Below, one piece after another: positions 24,601-35,189 of a DNA stretch of 64,000 nucleotides. The notes below the pieces were generated by a model, which worked only from the letters and a program-made list of their open reading frames with translations, was not told the origin of the DNA and searched no databases. How positions within the stretch are numbered: position 1 is the stretch's first letter; each line of letters begins with the position of its first letter. The DNA comes from Polydactylus sextarius (lineage: Eukaryota > Chordata > Actinopteri > Polynemidae). Position numbers and translations under genes: made by a program. The stretch is taken from positions 14,690,014 to 14,754,013 of the forward strand of contig CM028916.1 in NCBI GenBank assembly GCA_016801845.1, in the 5' to 3' direction.

Positions 24601-27600
24601 AATATATATTACACAAATGCATTGTTAAAATCTGATGCAATTGCAATATGGATTGTTTTATGACCAAAAAATATGAGCCTCAACATGCTGATTATACTTC
24701 ATTTCTTTGTTTTAATCAAGGTATTTCCTAACTTTGTCCACCAGGTGTCATCATAAAGTCATCGAGCCCACTGTTAAGCAAGAAACTATTCCAACTATTC
24801 CCCCCTTGTTCGCAGCCCTCAGCCGATAAGAGCTCTCCCCACAACTCAACCTCAACCAGTCCCTGCACTTTACTCGCATTTTTTTCTCTCAGAGCCTTTG
24901 TTCTCTAACCGCACCCTTTTCCTTAGAGACTACTTTGCTGAAGCCACACATAACATGGCTGTTCCAAGAGTAGTATAGATAATATCTAACAGAGAAAGGT
25001 AAACACAGATAAAAGAGGACAAGTGATATCTTTCCAATTTTTTAAAAAAGCTGGAAGTTCAAAGACAAAAGAGACAAAAATATGAAAAGAAATGTATAAA
25101 CATACGAAAATAGGGGGGAAATGAATGAGAGAGGTGAGGCTGAAAGTGGTGACAGGATGACAGGGTGTGTTTTTACTGGGTGGGAAGGACTGGGGAGGTT
25201 GAGAGTAGAAGGATGTATTCTCCTGTGCATGTGTAGATTGACTGACTTTGTGGAGTGTCATATTTCACACTCTTTTACTTTTCGTCTTGCCTCCACAGCT
25301 TCTTTATCTACCTCCTTCTCTCCTCGCTCTACTGCTTTCTCTCTCTCTCTAACAGAGCTCTTTCACTTCTTTGTCTCAATCCCTCTGCACCTCTCTTGGC
25401 CTCTTTCACTCAGGGATCTGGTTTTGGCAGCGTGACCACATGGTTTTAGTTACAGGAGGTCAGAATAAGTTATAGGGCGAGTTCACCCCCCTCCCCCGCC
25501 ACCTACCTGCCCCTCCCTTTACTCCTCCTGCCTTCACGTAAAAAAATGTACACTAATACATTTCAAACAGGAGTGCACATATATGACGGTGCAATTATTG
25601 CACCAACGGATTAACAACTGCTAGGCATGGAGATTTACTAAAACATGTATGTGGGTGATATTGCCAGTTTAGCACTATCAGTATCATCATTTAACAAAAC
25701 TACAAGAAAAGTGTAATTAAATGATAATGAAATAGATTTACTAAAACTTTTCCTTTACATGTTTTGACTGGTGTATTGCACAGTGTAATACAATTGTGTA
25801 ATACAGTGTGACTGTATTACACAACAGTGTAATGAAATCACATTAAAAAACAAATGTATTATTTATTATTTTGAATGAAGAAATACTATTATTCTATTAG
25901 AATTATCTACATTGTCATATTGATTCCAATGATATCAATGATTGATTCACTCATATTTTTAGAGTATGAAGAGCTCACCTTCTGTTGGGAAATCCAGCCC
26001 AAGGCATCATTAAGGCTCCTGTCCCGGTCAAGAGAGCCCACACTGCCCCTTCTTGTGGTACGTCTCATGGTCACACTGCTGCCAAGTGAGTGGCATAAAC
26101 TAGCCTGCGTATGCTGAAGCTGTTCTAAACTGTGGAGTCGTACAAAAATAATAATAAAAGGGAAAATGCTGTGAATATTTCAAATACACACTGATCTCTT
26201 GACTTCAAAAAGGTTAGATTGGTAAACAGCTGAATGAGATGCATGTGCACTAGACATAAAACCTGTAAGTACTGTTTTCTCTTCATAAGGTTTGCTGTAA
26301 AAACAAATTTTATTCAGATGTCGCTCTACAACATCACTACTGTTTAGCACCACCTACATGTTAAGTTAGAGACAGGTTTACTCTGAGGTGTACATGTAGA
26401 TGTATATGAACATATGCAAATAAAAACATGCAAAGACTGTGCGCGCGTGCACACACACACACAAACACACACACACACAAAGCATCTTGTCTTACTTCTT
26501 GTAGACATCATGAGGTATATTCATTTGCTGCAGCTCTGCAGCACAGCTCATCAGTTGCTGAATGTCTTCTGCGGCCAGGCCCAAACACTTCTCCACCTCC
26601 ACCATTGAACCCCCCTATGCAATCAAAAGACAAAAAGGCTCTTGTCACCTGCCAAATGACTGTATACTTCACCTTATTGTAACTGTGGCTGATGAGGGTC
26701 ACATCCTGCCTTTTCATGTTAGCTTTTAACCCCAAATGTAGATTCATCAAACTGATATAAAAAAGTATACAACTACACACTGTGTTTACAGTTGCTGAAT
26801 TTACTGAATTTCTATTTGTGATAACCTAAACTTCAAAGCCAAACTAAGCAACCATTTTCTTATTCTAGTAATTACTTACTTAGCACTAGAGGACAAGACA
26901 AAGATGAGATCAGTTATGTTCAGTAAAATCTCTGAGCTGTGCTTACATTCTGAAGAATCATCCTCGCTCTGTGATGGTTTTCCTGACAAGCGTTTGTCAA
27001 AAAGACGACTCTCTGTTGAAGACCTTGTAGGCTACGAAAAAAACATAAAAACGTTATTCATAAATATTCTATAAATATTACACACACACACACACACACA
27101 TACACACCCTTATAGATTTGCACCCATTTTACTTGGTAAATGAGTAAGAATCAAATGAATAAGTCACCAACACAATAACTGAGCAACCAAAAGAGCAGTG
27201 AACTTTCTAAATTTGCAAATGGAATACTGTTAATGCATTTAATAAAGTTAACGTGTTGCCAAATACTTCATAAATTCACATAAATGATCTTTTAAGTTCT
27301 TAAGTTCTTTTAAGTTGAAGAAATGTATGTGATTGAAATCAACATGGCAGTTTCTGGTGAAAAGTAGTGATGTCAAAATGTCAAACTCTTAATGATAAAT
27401 GTACAAATGATTATTTATCTATTCTCATTATGGCTTTGGATTGTGGGAAATGGGTCACACTGAGGTCACCAACACTTACAGCTTAAATAATGAATGTTTA
27501 TTGTTTGTTTTGCTAGTTTTGTTTTTAGTTTTGTTTTTACTATAACCTTTTGTCTAGAAAGATAGTTAAGGAAAAAAAGCGAAAAGAAAAAAAAAACTAA

Positions 27601-28353
27601 CACAAACAGCGAATGACTGAAGTGGGAGGACATTTAAGGGGTGTGAGCTTGTATTTCCTCCTCCATAGTGATTCAGGACATTGGGCAACAGATAGGGAAT
27701 TATGTTATTTTAAGTTAAGTTTGCGTATAATACAAGAATAGATTGTTGAAGTACGCGTTTAGCATAGAGGTCACGACCTGTCTTTAGTTGAACCCTACCA
27801 CAAAACCATTTACACTTTGTCCCCATGAAGAAAACCGACACTTTACGGTGTTACAGGAACCTGCTGGATGACATTGTTTGTCGTCTAATGAGAAAAAAAT
27901 AACATCAATTCAACCTTCAAAACATTCCTACGTCGCACTGACGGCCTCGCTCTGAAATATTATCGTGTATATGTAGTTTATATTTGTAAAGTGACTCCGT
28001 TTTTGTTTGTTTTCAACGTCACACCAGTGTTGCTACATTAATATTTAATGGACGACCCAGTCGGACTCATTTAAAAAGGCAACAGGTGATTTTTAGAGCT
28101 CTTACCCATATGAGCCACCTGGTCCTCCACCCATGGCGACTGCCACTTTCTGTCCTCCGTATCCCCCTCCGTGCATGGAGGACCTGGAAAAGGTGGAGGT
28201 GTGCATGTATGCTCCGTCTCCCGGTAGGTATTCTCCGTGGAAGCCGTTTCCACTGGAGAAAACTTCGTTTCGATAACCCGCAGTCAAGTCCTGTCGCGAA
28301 TTACGCTTCTGGCCCATGGAGGTCAATTTTGAATTTGAACCGTACATGTTCAT
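12399..28353 (-). CDS. dsp: Desmoplakin, complete 24-exon gene
   Basis: Joining 24 minus-strand exons gives an 8109-nt reading frame (2702 residues) with consistent phases throughout. Order: short N-terminal region (ATG 28353; resembles the human N-terminus), plakin head of spectrin-like repeats with an embedded SH3-like segment (about residues 455-530), coiled-coil rod (about 1029-1785), three plakin-repeat domains, and a GSR-rich tail ending SSTTRS. Desmoplakin is the desmosomal plaque protein that binds plakoglobin and plakophilin through its head and keratin or desmin filaments through its tail. Stretches such as LETLLNIPIKRTM, LKPRNP, QLYIN-KSL-SW-YC and LLEAQAATG match human DSP closely. 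The human protein is 2871 residues; most of the deficit lies in the rod. One intron is GC-AG and the rest GT-AG; most are 90-400 bp with nothing recognised in them. Teleosts may carry two copies (dspa, dspb); which this is cannot be told here. Confidence 0.97.
15700..16663 (+). mobile_element. LINE-2-type retrotransposon, 5'-truncated 3' end
   Basis: The plus strand encodes the end of a LINE-2 reverse transcriptase ORF: LNDQAPSYLKELIVPYYPNR, then SLRSQTAGLLVVPRVSK, GGRAFSHQAPLLWNQLPV and VREADTVSTFKVRLKTFLYD, with a stop at 15983-15985. The 3' UTR carries the typical fish motif CCGGTCGAGGCAGATG..GAGTCTGGTTCTGCTGGAGG and ends in ATAAATTGAATTGAATT. These are L2 (Maui-like) hallmarks remembered from teleost genomes. 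It is 5'-truncated, so immobile. It lies in a dsp intron in antisense orientation. The exact 5' boundary is uncertain. Confidence 0.88.
16275..16305. repeat. Short (ATT)n microsatellite in the LINE-2 3' UTR
   Basis: About nine att units within the L2 fragment. Confidence 0.85.
17094..18908 (-). CDS. dsp: dsp exon 23, coiled-coil rod
   Basis: 1815 nt (605 codons), residues 1029-1633, phase 0 at both ends. The translation is rich in Glu, Lys, Gln, Arg and Leu with heptad spacing and almost no Pro, as expected for the parallel dimeric rod. It begins IRNTKIELLEEQ (human LKNTKIEVLEEE) and ends EIGKIQKQSIE (human EIEKFQKQALE), so both ends align. The terminal donor GAG|GTATTT is weak. An internal consensus donor, AAG|GTAAGA at 18411/18410, falls after codon 1194 and corresponds to the site used for short isoforms in mammals. 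Only one copy of the segment around ENSKVRTQY is present, against two in human. Confidence 0.96.
18405..18413 (-). promoter_or_regulatory. dsp: Internal alternative splice donor in dsp exon 23
   Basis: The minus strand reads AAG|GTAAGA, cutting between 18411 and 18410. Use of it would remove 439 codons and stay in frame with exon 24. Matches the position of the mammalian short-isoform donor; use in this fish is inferred. Confidence 0.7.
19049..19147 (-). CDS. dsp: dsp exon 22
   Basis: 99 nt, residues 996-1028. DLQSRYIELLTRSSDYYKFL matches human ARYIELLTRSGDYYRFL. Donor AAG|GTAATT. Ends the head domain. Confidence 0.97.
19430..19537 (-). CDS. dsp: dsp exon 21
   Basis: 108 nt, residues 960-995. 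DYELQLASYSSGLETLLNIP then IKRTMLQSPS, nearly identical to human DSP. Donor GAG|GTATGA. Confidence 0.97.
19665..19748 (-). CDS. dsp: dsp exon 20 (28 codons)
   Basis: 84 nt, residues 932-959 (GLYTEIKGNKGRVDDMQKNA onward). Human NLHSEISGKRDKSEEVQKIA. Donor AAG|GTTGGT. Confidence 0.93.
20142..20304 (-). CDS. dsp: dsp exon 19, followed by a GC donor
   Basis: 163 nt, residues 877-931. VLDLEKQETQLKHY to LTDHLNQQK, matching human WDLEKQIKQLRNY and FLNEQK. The exon ends CAGAAG|GCATGT: a GC donor is the only one that joins in frame to exon 20. Confidence 0.92.
20446..20639 (-). CDS. dsp: dsp exon 18
   Basis: 194 nt, residues 813-877. KSDLEQKRDLLNAMESNLSK to LVEQMSERWSRIQSQINA. Donor CAG|GTACGG. Phase 2 ends the arginine AG|A. 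Confidence 0.92.
20759..20897 (-). CDS. dsp: dsp exon 17
   Basis: 139 nt, residues 766-812. LQALKALLQSLLQVEDIIKV and HEARLTEKET match human VRALLQAILQTEDMLKVYEARLTEEET. Donor AAG|GTTTGA. Confidence 0.94.
21063..21241 (-). CDS. dsp: dsp exon 16
   Basis: 179 nt, residues 707-766. The segment ANFLLSELEIINQKVAGLKG resembles the human LQNEVFGLFQKLENINGV region only loosely, but splice sites and phase fit. Donor AAG|GTTTGC. Confidence 0.88.
21443..21660 (-). CDS. dsp: dsp exon 15, with tandem CAGCAG acceptor
   Basis: 218 nt with the upstream acceptor, residues 634-706: Lys/Thr-rich linker, then LNSLREIKRKLELTEHNL. The acceptor reads tgtcAGcAG, so the exon can start at 21660 or 21657; both keep the frame (TAKG or TKG). 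Donor CAC|GTATGT. Confidence 0.9.
21748..21934 (-). CDS. dsp: dsp exon 14
   Basis: 187 nt, residues 572-634. THYQEFLQTSQGSELFGDDD matches human LHYQEFIRNSQGSEMFGDDD. Donor ACA|GTGAGT, phase 1. Confidence 0.96.
22048..22174 (-). CDS. dsp: dsp exon 13
   Basis: 127 nt, residues 529-571. NEQYYDAIIGIWNQLYINIK then SLISWQYC, near-identical to human. Donor ATG|GTAAGA. Confidence 0.96.
22517..22671 (-). CDS. dsp: dsp exon 12, rest of the SH3-like segment
   Basis: 155 nt, residues 478-529. GDEGILKDNVQRSKWQVTGP and GGLDMSIPSVCLVLPPPNPL match human GDECILKDN..SKWYVTGPGGVDMLVPSVGLIIPPPNPL. Donor CAA|GTAAGA. Confidence 0.96.
22782..22934 (-). CDS. dsp: dsp exon 11, enters the SH3-like segment
   Basis: 153 nt, residues 427-477. 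KRQVQSLVNKAKTIVRLKPRNP then VVVKAICDFKQDQ, matching human LVNKSK..VQLKPRNP..ILRALCDYKQDQ. Donor CAG|GTGGGT. Confidence 0.96.
23076..23201 (-). CDS. dsp: dsp exon 10
   Basis: 126 nt, residues 385-426 (FFKEANETNLKLQKQHE to LIELLKNLE). Human counterpart FFEEAQ..CDKN..LLEQIKELE. Donor GAG|GTACTA. Confidence 0.94.
23289..23384 (-). CDS. dsp: dsp exon 9
   Basis: 96 nt, residues 353-384. AYMDTLQTQWSWLLQITKCI is nearly identical to human DSP. Donor CAA|GTAAGT. Confidence 0.96.
23466..23570 (-). CDS. dsp: dsp exon 8
   Basis: 105 nt, residues 318-352. RDLEEKEKELNKL and NHPAAEKIE match human KEKELNKL and HPASDKIE. Donor GAA|GTAAGT. Confidence 0.94.
23711..23878 (-). CDS. dsp: dsp exon 7
   Basis: 168 nt, residues 262-317. 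LRELQNIIEEISKAIMWVNE and EEEELVFDWGDKN match the human LRQLQNIIQ..IMWIND and EEEELLYDWSDKN segment. Donor TCA|GTAAGG. Confidence 0.95.
23988..24041 (-). CDS. dsp: dsp exon 6 (18 codons)
   Basis: 54 nt, residues 244-261 (RGDKINLHILDQEWESLQ). Donor CAG|GTAGAG, phase 0. Confidence 0.9.
24194..24319 (-). CDS. dsp: dsp exon 5
   Basis: 126 nt, residues 202-243 (RMIETAQWGDDIATIEKQIT onward), spectrin-like repeat. Phase 0 at both ends; donor CTG|GTGAGT. Confidence 0.92.
24320..25978 (-). other. dsp intron 4
   Basis: 1659 bp, the longest intron inside the dsp head region. Contains an A-run at about 24,500 and CT-rich DNA at 25,260-25,420. Open frames on either strand are low-complexity; nothing recognised. 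Confidence 0.8.
25979..26129 (-). CDS. dsp: dsp exon 4
   Basis: 151 nt, residues 151-201. Contains a basic Ser/Thr cluster, MRRTTRRGSVGS, at the place where human DSP has a basic RRASS segment, then LGWISQQK. Donor AAG|GTGAGC. Confidence 0.9.
26443..26479. repeat. Imperfect (CA)n
   Basis: A short ca tract just downstream of dsp exon 3 (in the intron on the minus strand), interrupted by aa. Confidence 0.85.
26496..26614 (-). CDS. dsp: dsp exon 3
   Basis: 119 nt, residues 112-151 (GGSMVEVEKCLGLAAEDIQQ onward). Acceptor ..gcatag, donor GAA|GTAAGA. Head-domain helix. Confidence 0.87.
26947..27031 (-). CDS. dsp: dsp exon 2
   Basis: 85 nt, residues 83-111 (LQGLQQRVVFLTNACQENHH then RARMILQN). 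The frame is fixed by the GG|C glycine junction with exon 1; the alternative frame would not join exon 3. Donor AAT|GTAAGC. Confidence 0.85.
27032..28105 (-). other. dsp intron 1
   Basis: 1074 bp with a short (CA)n at about 27,079-27,101 and A-rich stretches near 27,570-27,600. No further feature recognised. Confidence 0.85.
28106..28353 (-). CDS. dsp: dsp exon 1 (coding part)
   Basis: Residues 1-83, beginning MNMYGSNSKLTSMGQKRNSR, a Gly/Ser-rich region like the human N-terminus. The ATG at 28353 has A at -3; no in-frame ATG lies upstream although the frame is open. A second ATG is two codons on. Donor TATGG|GTAAGA. Confidence 0.9.
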
Positions 28354-28680
28354 TTTGTCTCTTATGTGTTTCTTGTTGGAAGGAAAAAAAAGAGAGAAAA
28401 AAAATTTTTTTGGTAAAGTTTCAACTCTCCTGTCCAGAAAGCGGACAGACCCTGCGCTTCTCCTCTCCCCTCCCCGTCTCCTGTTGCGCAGATAATGTTC
28501 TGCTGTGAATAGACGGAAGCGGACTGCTTTTGGATAAAACCACACCTCACTCTGTTTACGAAAGTCGTAGCTCCTAGCCTGTGTGGGAAGACTGCTAAGA
28601 GTGCTGAGCTGCAGAAATTGTGAAAAGTTATGTCGCAATCAGACATCTTTAATTGCAAATGTACAATAGCGATGATTAAT
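28354..28680 (-). promoter_or_regulatory. dsp 5' UTR and proximal promoter region
   Basis: Upstream of the dsp ATG on the minus strand, with a GA-rich stretch (minus-strand GGGGAGGGGAGAGG at about 28,460-28,475) and A/T runs. No canonical TATA box was identified, and the transcription start cannot be placed. Confidence 0.4.
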
Positions 28681-31600
28681 ATTGAAACAGGTTTTTTGGG
28701 GCACAGCTTGACAGGGAGGTAACTTAGATTACCTAACCCCTATGTTGGTTATGAACAAGCATATCTATACTGTTACCTTCTTACAGAGAGTTTGAAATGT
28801 CATAATTGTTGATTTATTTCTGTGATAAATTCTGAGAGCAGCTGTGAAAAATCTGCAGTTATAATGAATTGATTTATACTGTTTGGATGACAAATCAAAC
28901 TCCAGTGTCAGTGTGTTTTCTCCTGTTACCGATAAACAGATAAAATAAAAAAATGAAATATGTTCTTAATTTTGCTTGTTTTTCCCTTTATAGAACCACA
29001 TGGCTCACAACAAGACTAGTTTACTAATTATGATCAGATTTCTGGAGTTTATCTATGTGTTGAGAAACCTGCAGTATGTTACTTGATGAACGAAACCAGG
29101 ATACTGTGACATGTAAATACCTGATTCAGGTTTTTAAATATTCTATGTTGATACAGAGATGGTGACACATTAATTCAAAACTACGCAGAAAAAAAATGGA
29201 AATCAAAATAGAAACCTTTTATTCATACAGGTATGAAAAACCAGTTTATGCTACAGTATGAACACCGCATCCTGAATGTGATGATGATAATGTTTATGTA
29301 AATTTTCCTACTGAATCTCATTCATAAATCCACAGAATAATTATTCTGAATTCATGTTGTGGTTTCCTTCTAGTTTCCAGTCTTCATAAATTAATGTAGG
29401 GTCATAGTTTTCATCGCTGTAAGATCAGTGTTGATTATTTTTGAACCGTGGCAAAAATCCAGCTGATAATAATTACATAACACTGCAGGCAACATATTTA
29501 ATCCTTGGTGAGGAGAAAAGAAGATAGAAGAGATAGTGGTTGTGCAAAGAATTTATCGTCCTGGGTTCAACATTCTTGAGGTCAAAAGAAGCCCATTTGA
29601 GAGCTCAGTGTTTAGTGCGGTCACTCACACTGACAAGCAAGTGACATCAGGGTTATGAAGAAAATAAAGAAGCTCCTTTTTTGGTTTAAAATGTGTTTGT
29701 TTGGAAACCTTTTTTATTTTTTTACGCCCACATGTCTAATGTCCTTCACTATCTTTACCAGTGCATCACAGATGGGTGTGTCTTTGAAAAGTGAAAGGGA
29801 ATGGGAGAGTCAAGGGCGTAGGGAGGGTCACAAATGGCTCGTGTCAGTATGAGGCAGAGTTGAAAAACTGGGTGGGGAGAGAAAAGTTTGAGCGTCCTTT
29901 TATTTTATTGTGCAGATACTCTTTATATCTCAAATTAAAACTGGATATAAAAGATATAGTCGTGGAAATCACCATTCAGTGTCTCATAACAAATTCATTT
30001 AACTACTCTTGAGTAAAGGTGGAAACATTAGTTGACTTTGCTAATGGACATATTCTGCCCTCTGGTGTTTTAGCCTCAAGCCACAAACTGTATCCATGTG
30101 ACTGCTCAGCTGCATAACACAGAGGTGTGAGAAGAGAGAGAAAGAGAGGGACATGTGGACAGAGGAGCACCAATGAATAGAGCCAACGCCCTAAACGAGA
30201 ATTTTCAAACCATTACTATCCCTTTCTTTTTTAAACTTTCAAACTTTTTGAATGTGTGTGTGAAACAGTCTTGACATGACTTGTCTGAGCTGAATATGTA
30301 TGAGTATCTCATGCAGTAATTAGTTTTGATTCCTAACTATAGCTTGACAGTGTCATTATTAATGATTGCAGTTTCAACAAAAGCTATTCTGTAATAGTAG
30401 ACACACCCACACCTTAGACACACCCCACCAAACCCTACCTTTTTTTCTCCCCACTAACCAGGTGGGTTTGCTTTGCGTGTTTGCTTTTTTTTCCCCAGCC
30501 CTTAATATGTATTCTACAAACAAGAGCCTCAACAGGACTGAACATGCACATTTTTTCAAACAGTAGTCCGATGACAGCATTTCTGCCCAAACACTTGGAC
30601 TGAAAAGTTGAATAGTGCTCCTCAGTGATTTTGAATTTATTATAAAACTCTGTCCTAAACCTAAAACCTCATAGACATGCAATTCACATTAACTAATTTT
30701 TCAAGACTGCAGTGTTGTTACTTTCTCAGTGTGTTGTCATGTTTCGTGTTTTCATTTTTTTTTACTGTAAGATATGACTCTATCGGTGTCTCAGAAGTGA
30801 CATTGAGGTGTGGTAGATACTAGAGGGATTATTCATTTGACAGATCTAGTCAGACTCATCTGTCATCACTGGAGCCACCCTCTGTCTTGTCCTCCTTAAT
30901 CCATTACATTAGTCTGTTACCTGTACTTTCTGTCTGTCACCCATACACATAAACCCTGGGCACTTTGCAGAGAAAGTTAAAGGTTTGCTCTTTCTCCCTG
31001 CAGCTTGGTTTGGAGTAAATATTTAACTTGATGTTTGCTTTTTACGTTAAAGCGCAACACTGATCACCACCACATTTCTCGGTTGTAAAAGAGATTTGTC
31101 ACACACATGAAACAGCCGCTCAGACGTATTACCCATGATTTACTGGCATCTGCAGAATAAGACTGAACCTAAAAATGATTCACACTAAGAGGTCTGACTG
31201 TCTTACTAGATAAAAATCAGGTGAATCCAAAAACCATGCCAGGACCAGTACCCGGTGTTTGCAAATAGACTTGCCTAGCATTCCATGGAAAAAGTGAGAC
31301 CTGCTGACACTTGTTGACACACATATGATATCATTTCCAAGCATTTGCATTGACATCATGAAAAATAAAGTCTGACATCTGGCTTATTAAATTGCGTAGA
31401 CAATTGACGGTCTCACGTATTAACACAGTCTCCCGATATGTGTTTCCCATGCAGTTTGTCAAAGGCACAGATGTTTCCTCAGACTTTCCAATGATTCATA
31501 AGTTCAGACAACAATACAGTAAAAGAGACATTGCAGATGGGCTTCTTCACAAGACCAGGTGCTTTTTGAATTTGATAAGATCAACTACTGAGACACTAAA

Positions 31601-34500
31601 ACAAAAACAGGAAAATGGAACGAAATAGTACTGACAGGAAAAGTTCAGAAATCTTAGATGTATCTGCAAGCTGGTTAACTACCACCTTGTTTTTTTTTTT
31701 GTTTGTTTCTTATCTGTCTGGGTTGTGAGTTGACATTCACCCCAAAGTAATAAATGAGATGACATCACACCAGGCTATCTCCTGGACTTTGACACAAAAG
31801 TGCAATAAATCTTAATTTATTCATATTTTGTGGTGAAATGTTTATTCTATTGATGTTGTTGTTTGTATAAATTTATTTCCAAAATGTATTTAGATTATTA
31901 CAGATACACACCTATCTGGGTGTAAAATCTGTTCATACTGAAACGGTTTTGAATCACTCACTTACTACAGTGAAAGCTACTTACAGAGCGAAAGTTCAGA
32001 CATGCCTCTTTTTGTTTCACACCTCATGTGTAACCAGCCAGTTTATGACATAGACGCAGATATACAAGACAAGATGTGCATAAGCAGACACACACACACA
32101 CACACACCGGCTACATTTACTGGGGCTGACTCATAGCAACCCACATGGGCGGGTCTAGACACACCTGAGTTAGTTGCCTGGGAATTAACAAGCATGTTTG
32201 AATGATAACAAACAGAACAGTGTGATAGTGTGCAATGGTCGACAATGGTGGACTGGTTTCTGTTGGAGCAAAGCCATATAAGATTCCTCCTACAATGCCT
32301 TGATAAGCCTTGTCTGGATGATATATTTGAAGGGAACACAGATAACTTTTTATTATTATCATTATATTTTCTTATCTAATAGAACCATTTTAGAATAAAT
32401 CCATTAATATCCTGTTATTTATTTTGTGATCACTGGAAATCACTGGATTTTTTTTTCTTTTTTTTAAATAATTAAAACAACTTCATGCATTTGGGGGAGG
32501 GGGGCGGATGCTAAACTGTTTGCACTACTTCAGTGTTGCCAATTTCAAACGAAACAATACAGTTACTCCAGTCTGCCTGCAGGGGTCATCCGTGTGTAAC
32601 ACAACACAACAAGGCACTGCAGGTTATTCAGAGGATCGCCGTCGTTCCTTATGGGGCCGCTCAGGAGCTGTCAGTGCTGCTTTGCATACAGTAACAACTG
32701 AGTGTAGAGTGATAATGAAAAAAATATTCAAACGTCAAATAAGATGGGATCATATCAAATGGAGCTCTGATGCAGTGTATTACAGCTGCAGGCTATTTAT
32801 TTTATAGTATTCATCTAAAATTTGTAAATGTGCATGATGCAGCTCCTCAATCCAACAAAAATGAGTGCACTAGCACATTATGGCCGGGAGGGTGAAGCAT
32901 TGCTAAACACACACTCATGTGCTGCAGCTGAGGTAGGAGCCTGTGATCACATGGTCTGATAAATATAGGCTATCAAGCTAGTGAGGGTAAATCAAACTTG
33001 ACCAATATCGACCTCTACAGTAACATAAATCTTGAATAATTTATCTAGTTACATTAACTCCCTCACAATGAGTATTCTAAAAAAAAACACACTCATATTT
33101 ATGCATATTTATACACATTTATACACATATATACCCATATTTCAAGACATAATTATGACAGATTAAGCAGATTCACATGCACGCAACAGCTGTAGGGACA
33201 TGTCTTGGGACATGAAATGAGTGGTGGTGTTTTAGTCAAATTTGTAAAAAAAAAAAATATTAAGGTGACTAATAATATTACATGATACTGAGATCCATTT
33301 GTTAACTTATTTTATAATTTGCAGCCAATATTTTCATATGGAAGGAAAAAAAGATCAATTACTTTGTACAAACCAAAACACGTAAGGCCAGGAAATCCTT
33401 TATTAATGTTGACTTATCAACATTTATAATGGTAGACCTGCTGGCAAATTATGTCAGTTTTTGTACATTCTTTCACTGTGAGGAAACTTAAAGCATTTTT
33501 TATTTGTTAACTCAAATGAACTTATATGAAACCATTAATAACAGAACTTAAGTGAAGTGAATTATTCTTGGTAACAAATACTGTATGTATTACAAATTGT
33601 AACATAAAGAATTTAATGGGACACAAACCTCAGTGAGATTCAATCAAGACGACTGCGAGATAAACAGAAAGAATGACTTCATCTAAAAGCCCAGTCTAAC
33701 ACATATTCAACACTCTGGAAACCTCCACCAAAAAGCTCAGAAATTACCATCAAACTATAAAAGAAAACATATAACTTTACAAATATAACTTTAATACAGA
33801 GTCAATACTTCCAGTTACCATTGCTCTATTCTGTAAGGAATTATCTCTCATGTGAGATTATGTACTTACTCATTTATTACAAATTATATTTAATTTATTT
33901 CTTAGTGTCTTTCGTTTACTTTGCCGGTTTCTACTGTAGAAACTGCTTTTTATGTTAACCACAGAAATGGGCGGGGTCAGATGACAGTTGCTTCTGCCTC
34001 CTGTTGATAGGACATCTGTACAGTACATTTAAATATTAGTATTTATGTGGTCCTGTGCTATATGCATTCTGTTAATAATGTATGGTACTATGTGAAAACT
34101 AACTTTAACTTTGTAACAAAATGTGTCAGAATGTGCTCAACAGTTCTTTGAGTTGGTTTTGAAATAATATACAAGACAAAGAAAACTGGATACACATTAT
34201 ACTGACTTGTTTTTGCTGAATGTGCTAAAATACTATAATGAAACATTTGTTCGCTTGGGTCAGAACAGCAGAGAATATGAACATTTTACTTTCAAAATGG
34301 TTATCAGTGGTTACAGGTGGCCATGTTGGGTAGAGTCATCAGCACACAGCCTGTGTGGGCAGGTGTGTTACCTGTGGCTCCCTCAGGAAACACTTCCCTG
34401 AATTGTGCTGCCACAGCTGATCGACACAGACACATTGAATCCGACGACGGAGAAGAACATAAAATAGAGCTTTTTTTTTTTTTCTTCCTCCTCTTCATTA
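28681..34500. other. Intergenic region between divergent dsp and slc22a23
   Basis: About 5.8 kb of mostly AT-rich DNA, including a short (CA)n at about 32,090-32,107. No exon, RNA gene or transposon with recognisable coding content on either strand. Regulatory elements for either neighbour may lie here but are not identifiable by eye. Confidence 0.6.
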
Positions 34501-34751
34501 CCTAAATCAGCTGCTTCAAGCCGCCTTTGTCTGGCCGCTTGAGTCTGCGCTCAGTCCTCGCTCTTGTTTAGGTGGCAGACGGAGGGGAAGTGCTTCCTGA
34601 TAATAAAGAGGTGCGTCTTATTTCCAGTGATTGACTGCGCACGGCTTTCACCGGCTGAGCTGGGGGCATTGACGCATTGTGGAGTCGACAGGGGGTAGTA
34701 CTGCAACCCCGGCTTCGCTCTACAACGAAGGCATCTATCGGCGAAACCGCG
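34501..34751 (+). promoter_or_regulatory. slc22a23 5' UTR and proximal promoter region
   Basis: A GC- and CpG-richer block begins at about 34,500 and runs into exon 1, standing out from the AT-rich DNA upstream. No clear TATA box. The coding frame is open upstream of the ATG for 25 codons, but without an ATG. Confidence 0.4.
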
Positions 34752-35189
34752 ATGGCCGTGGTGCAGCTCGACACGGAGGATCATCAACCGGAGAACGGCT
34801 TCGTGTCCCCCGAAACCACGTCGCCGGGGCTGCTGACACGCATCGACGGTTCTGTTCTGCCGTTTCTCGGGGGATTTGGGAAGTACCAGAAACAGCTGAT
34901 CGTGCTGACATGGATTCCGGCGTTATTTATTGGATTCAGCCAATACTCTGATAATTTTCTCCTCGCTCAGCCAAACAACACATGTATTCAGCCTTTGGCA
35001 AATCTGACTAATCAGACTACAAGTCATTCCTCGTTGTTAGACAGTCCAAAAAACATCAGCGCCCAGCGAGCGGCTTTTTATACCAATGGAAGTTACGGCA
35101 CCCACAATGACACGACCAGCATGCAGTGCAGGTGCAGTGCATGGACATTCGAGCTGCACACGGGACTCGTGCAGAACGTGGTTACCAAG
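34752..35189 (+). CDS. slc22a23: slc22a23 exon 1
   Basis: 438 nt, 146 codons. The ATG at 34752 has G at -3 and +4 and is the first in-frame ATG. A cytoplasmic N-terminus of ~45 residues precedes TM1 (about 46-64). The extracellular loop has six N-X-S/T sequons (N75, N84, N87, N101, N112, N119) and a C-X-C pair. Ends NVVTK at AAG|GTAAGA, phase 0. Confidence 0.95.

Noticed and set aside
26508..26780. Gly-rich alternative frame through dsp exon 3 (GGFNGGGGEVFGPGRRRH)
   Set aside because: It would arise from a different phase of exon 2 and hits a stop; the chosen frame joins exons 2 and 4 and continues the helical head.
28086..28508. 140-codon plus-strand frame opposite dsp exon 1
   Set aside because: Antisense of exon 1 and its 5' UTR; the minus-strand frame matches desmoplakin.
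28354..28638. Possible N-terminal extension of desmoplakin (frame open 95 codons upstream)
   Set aside because: No in-frame ATG there, low-complexity Phe/Lys/Arg composition, and the ATG at 28353 matches the human start.
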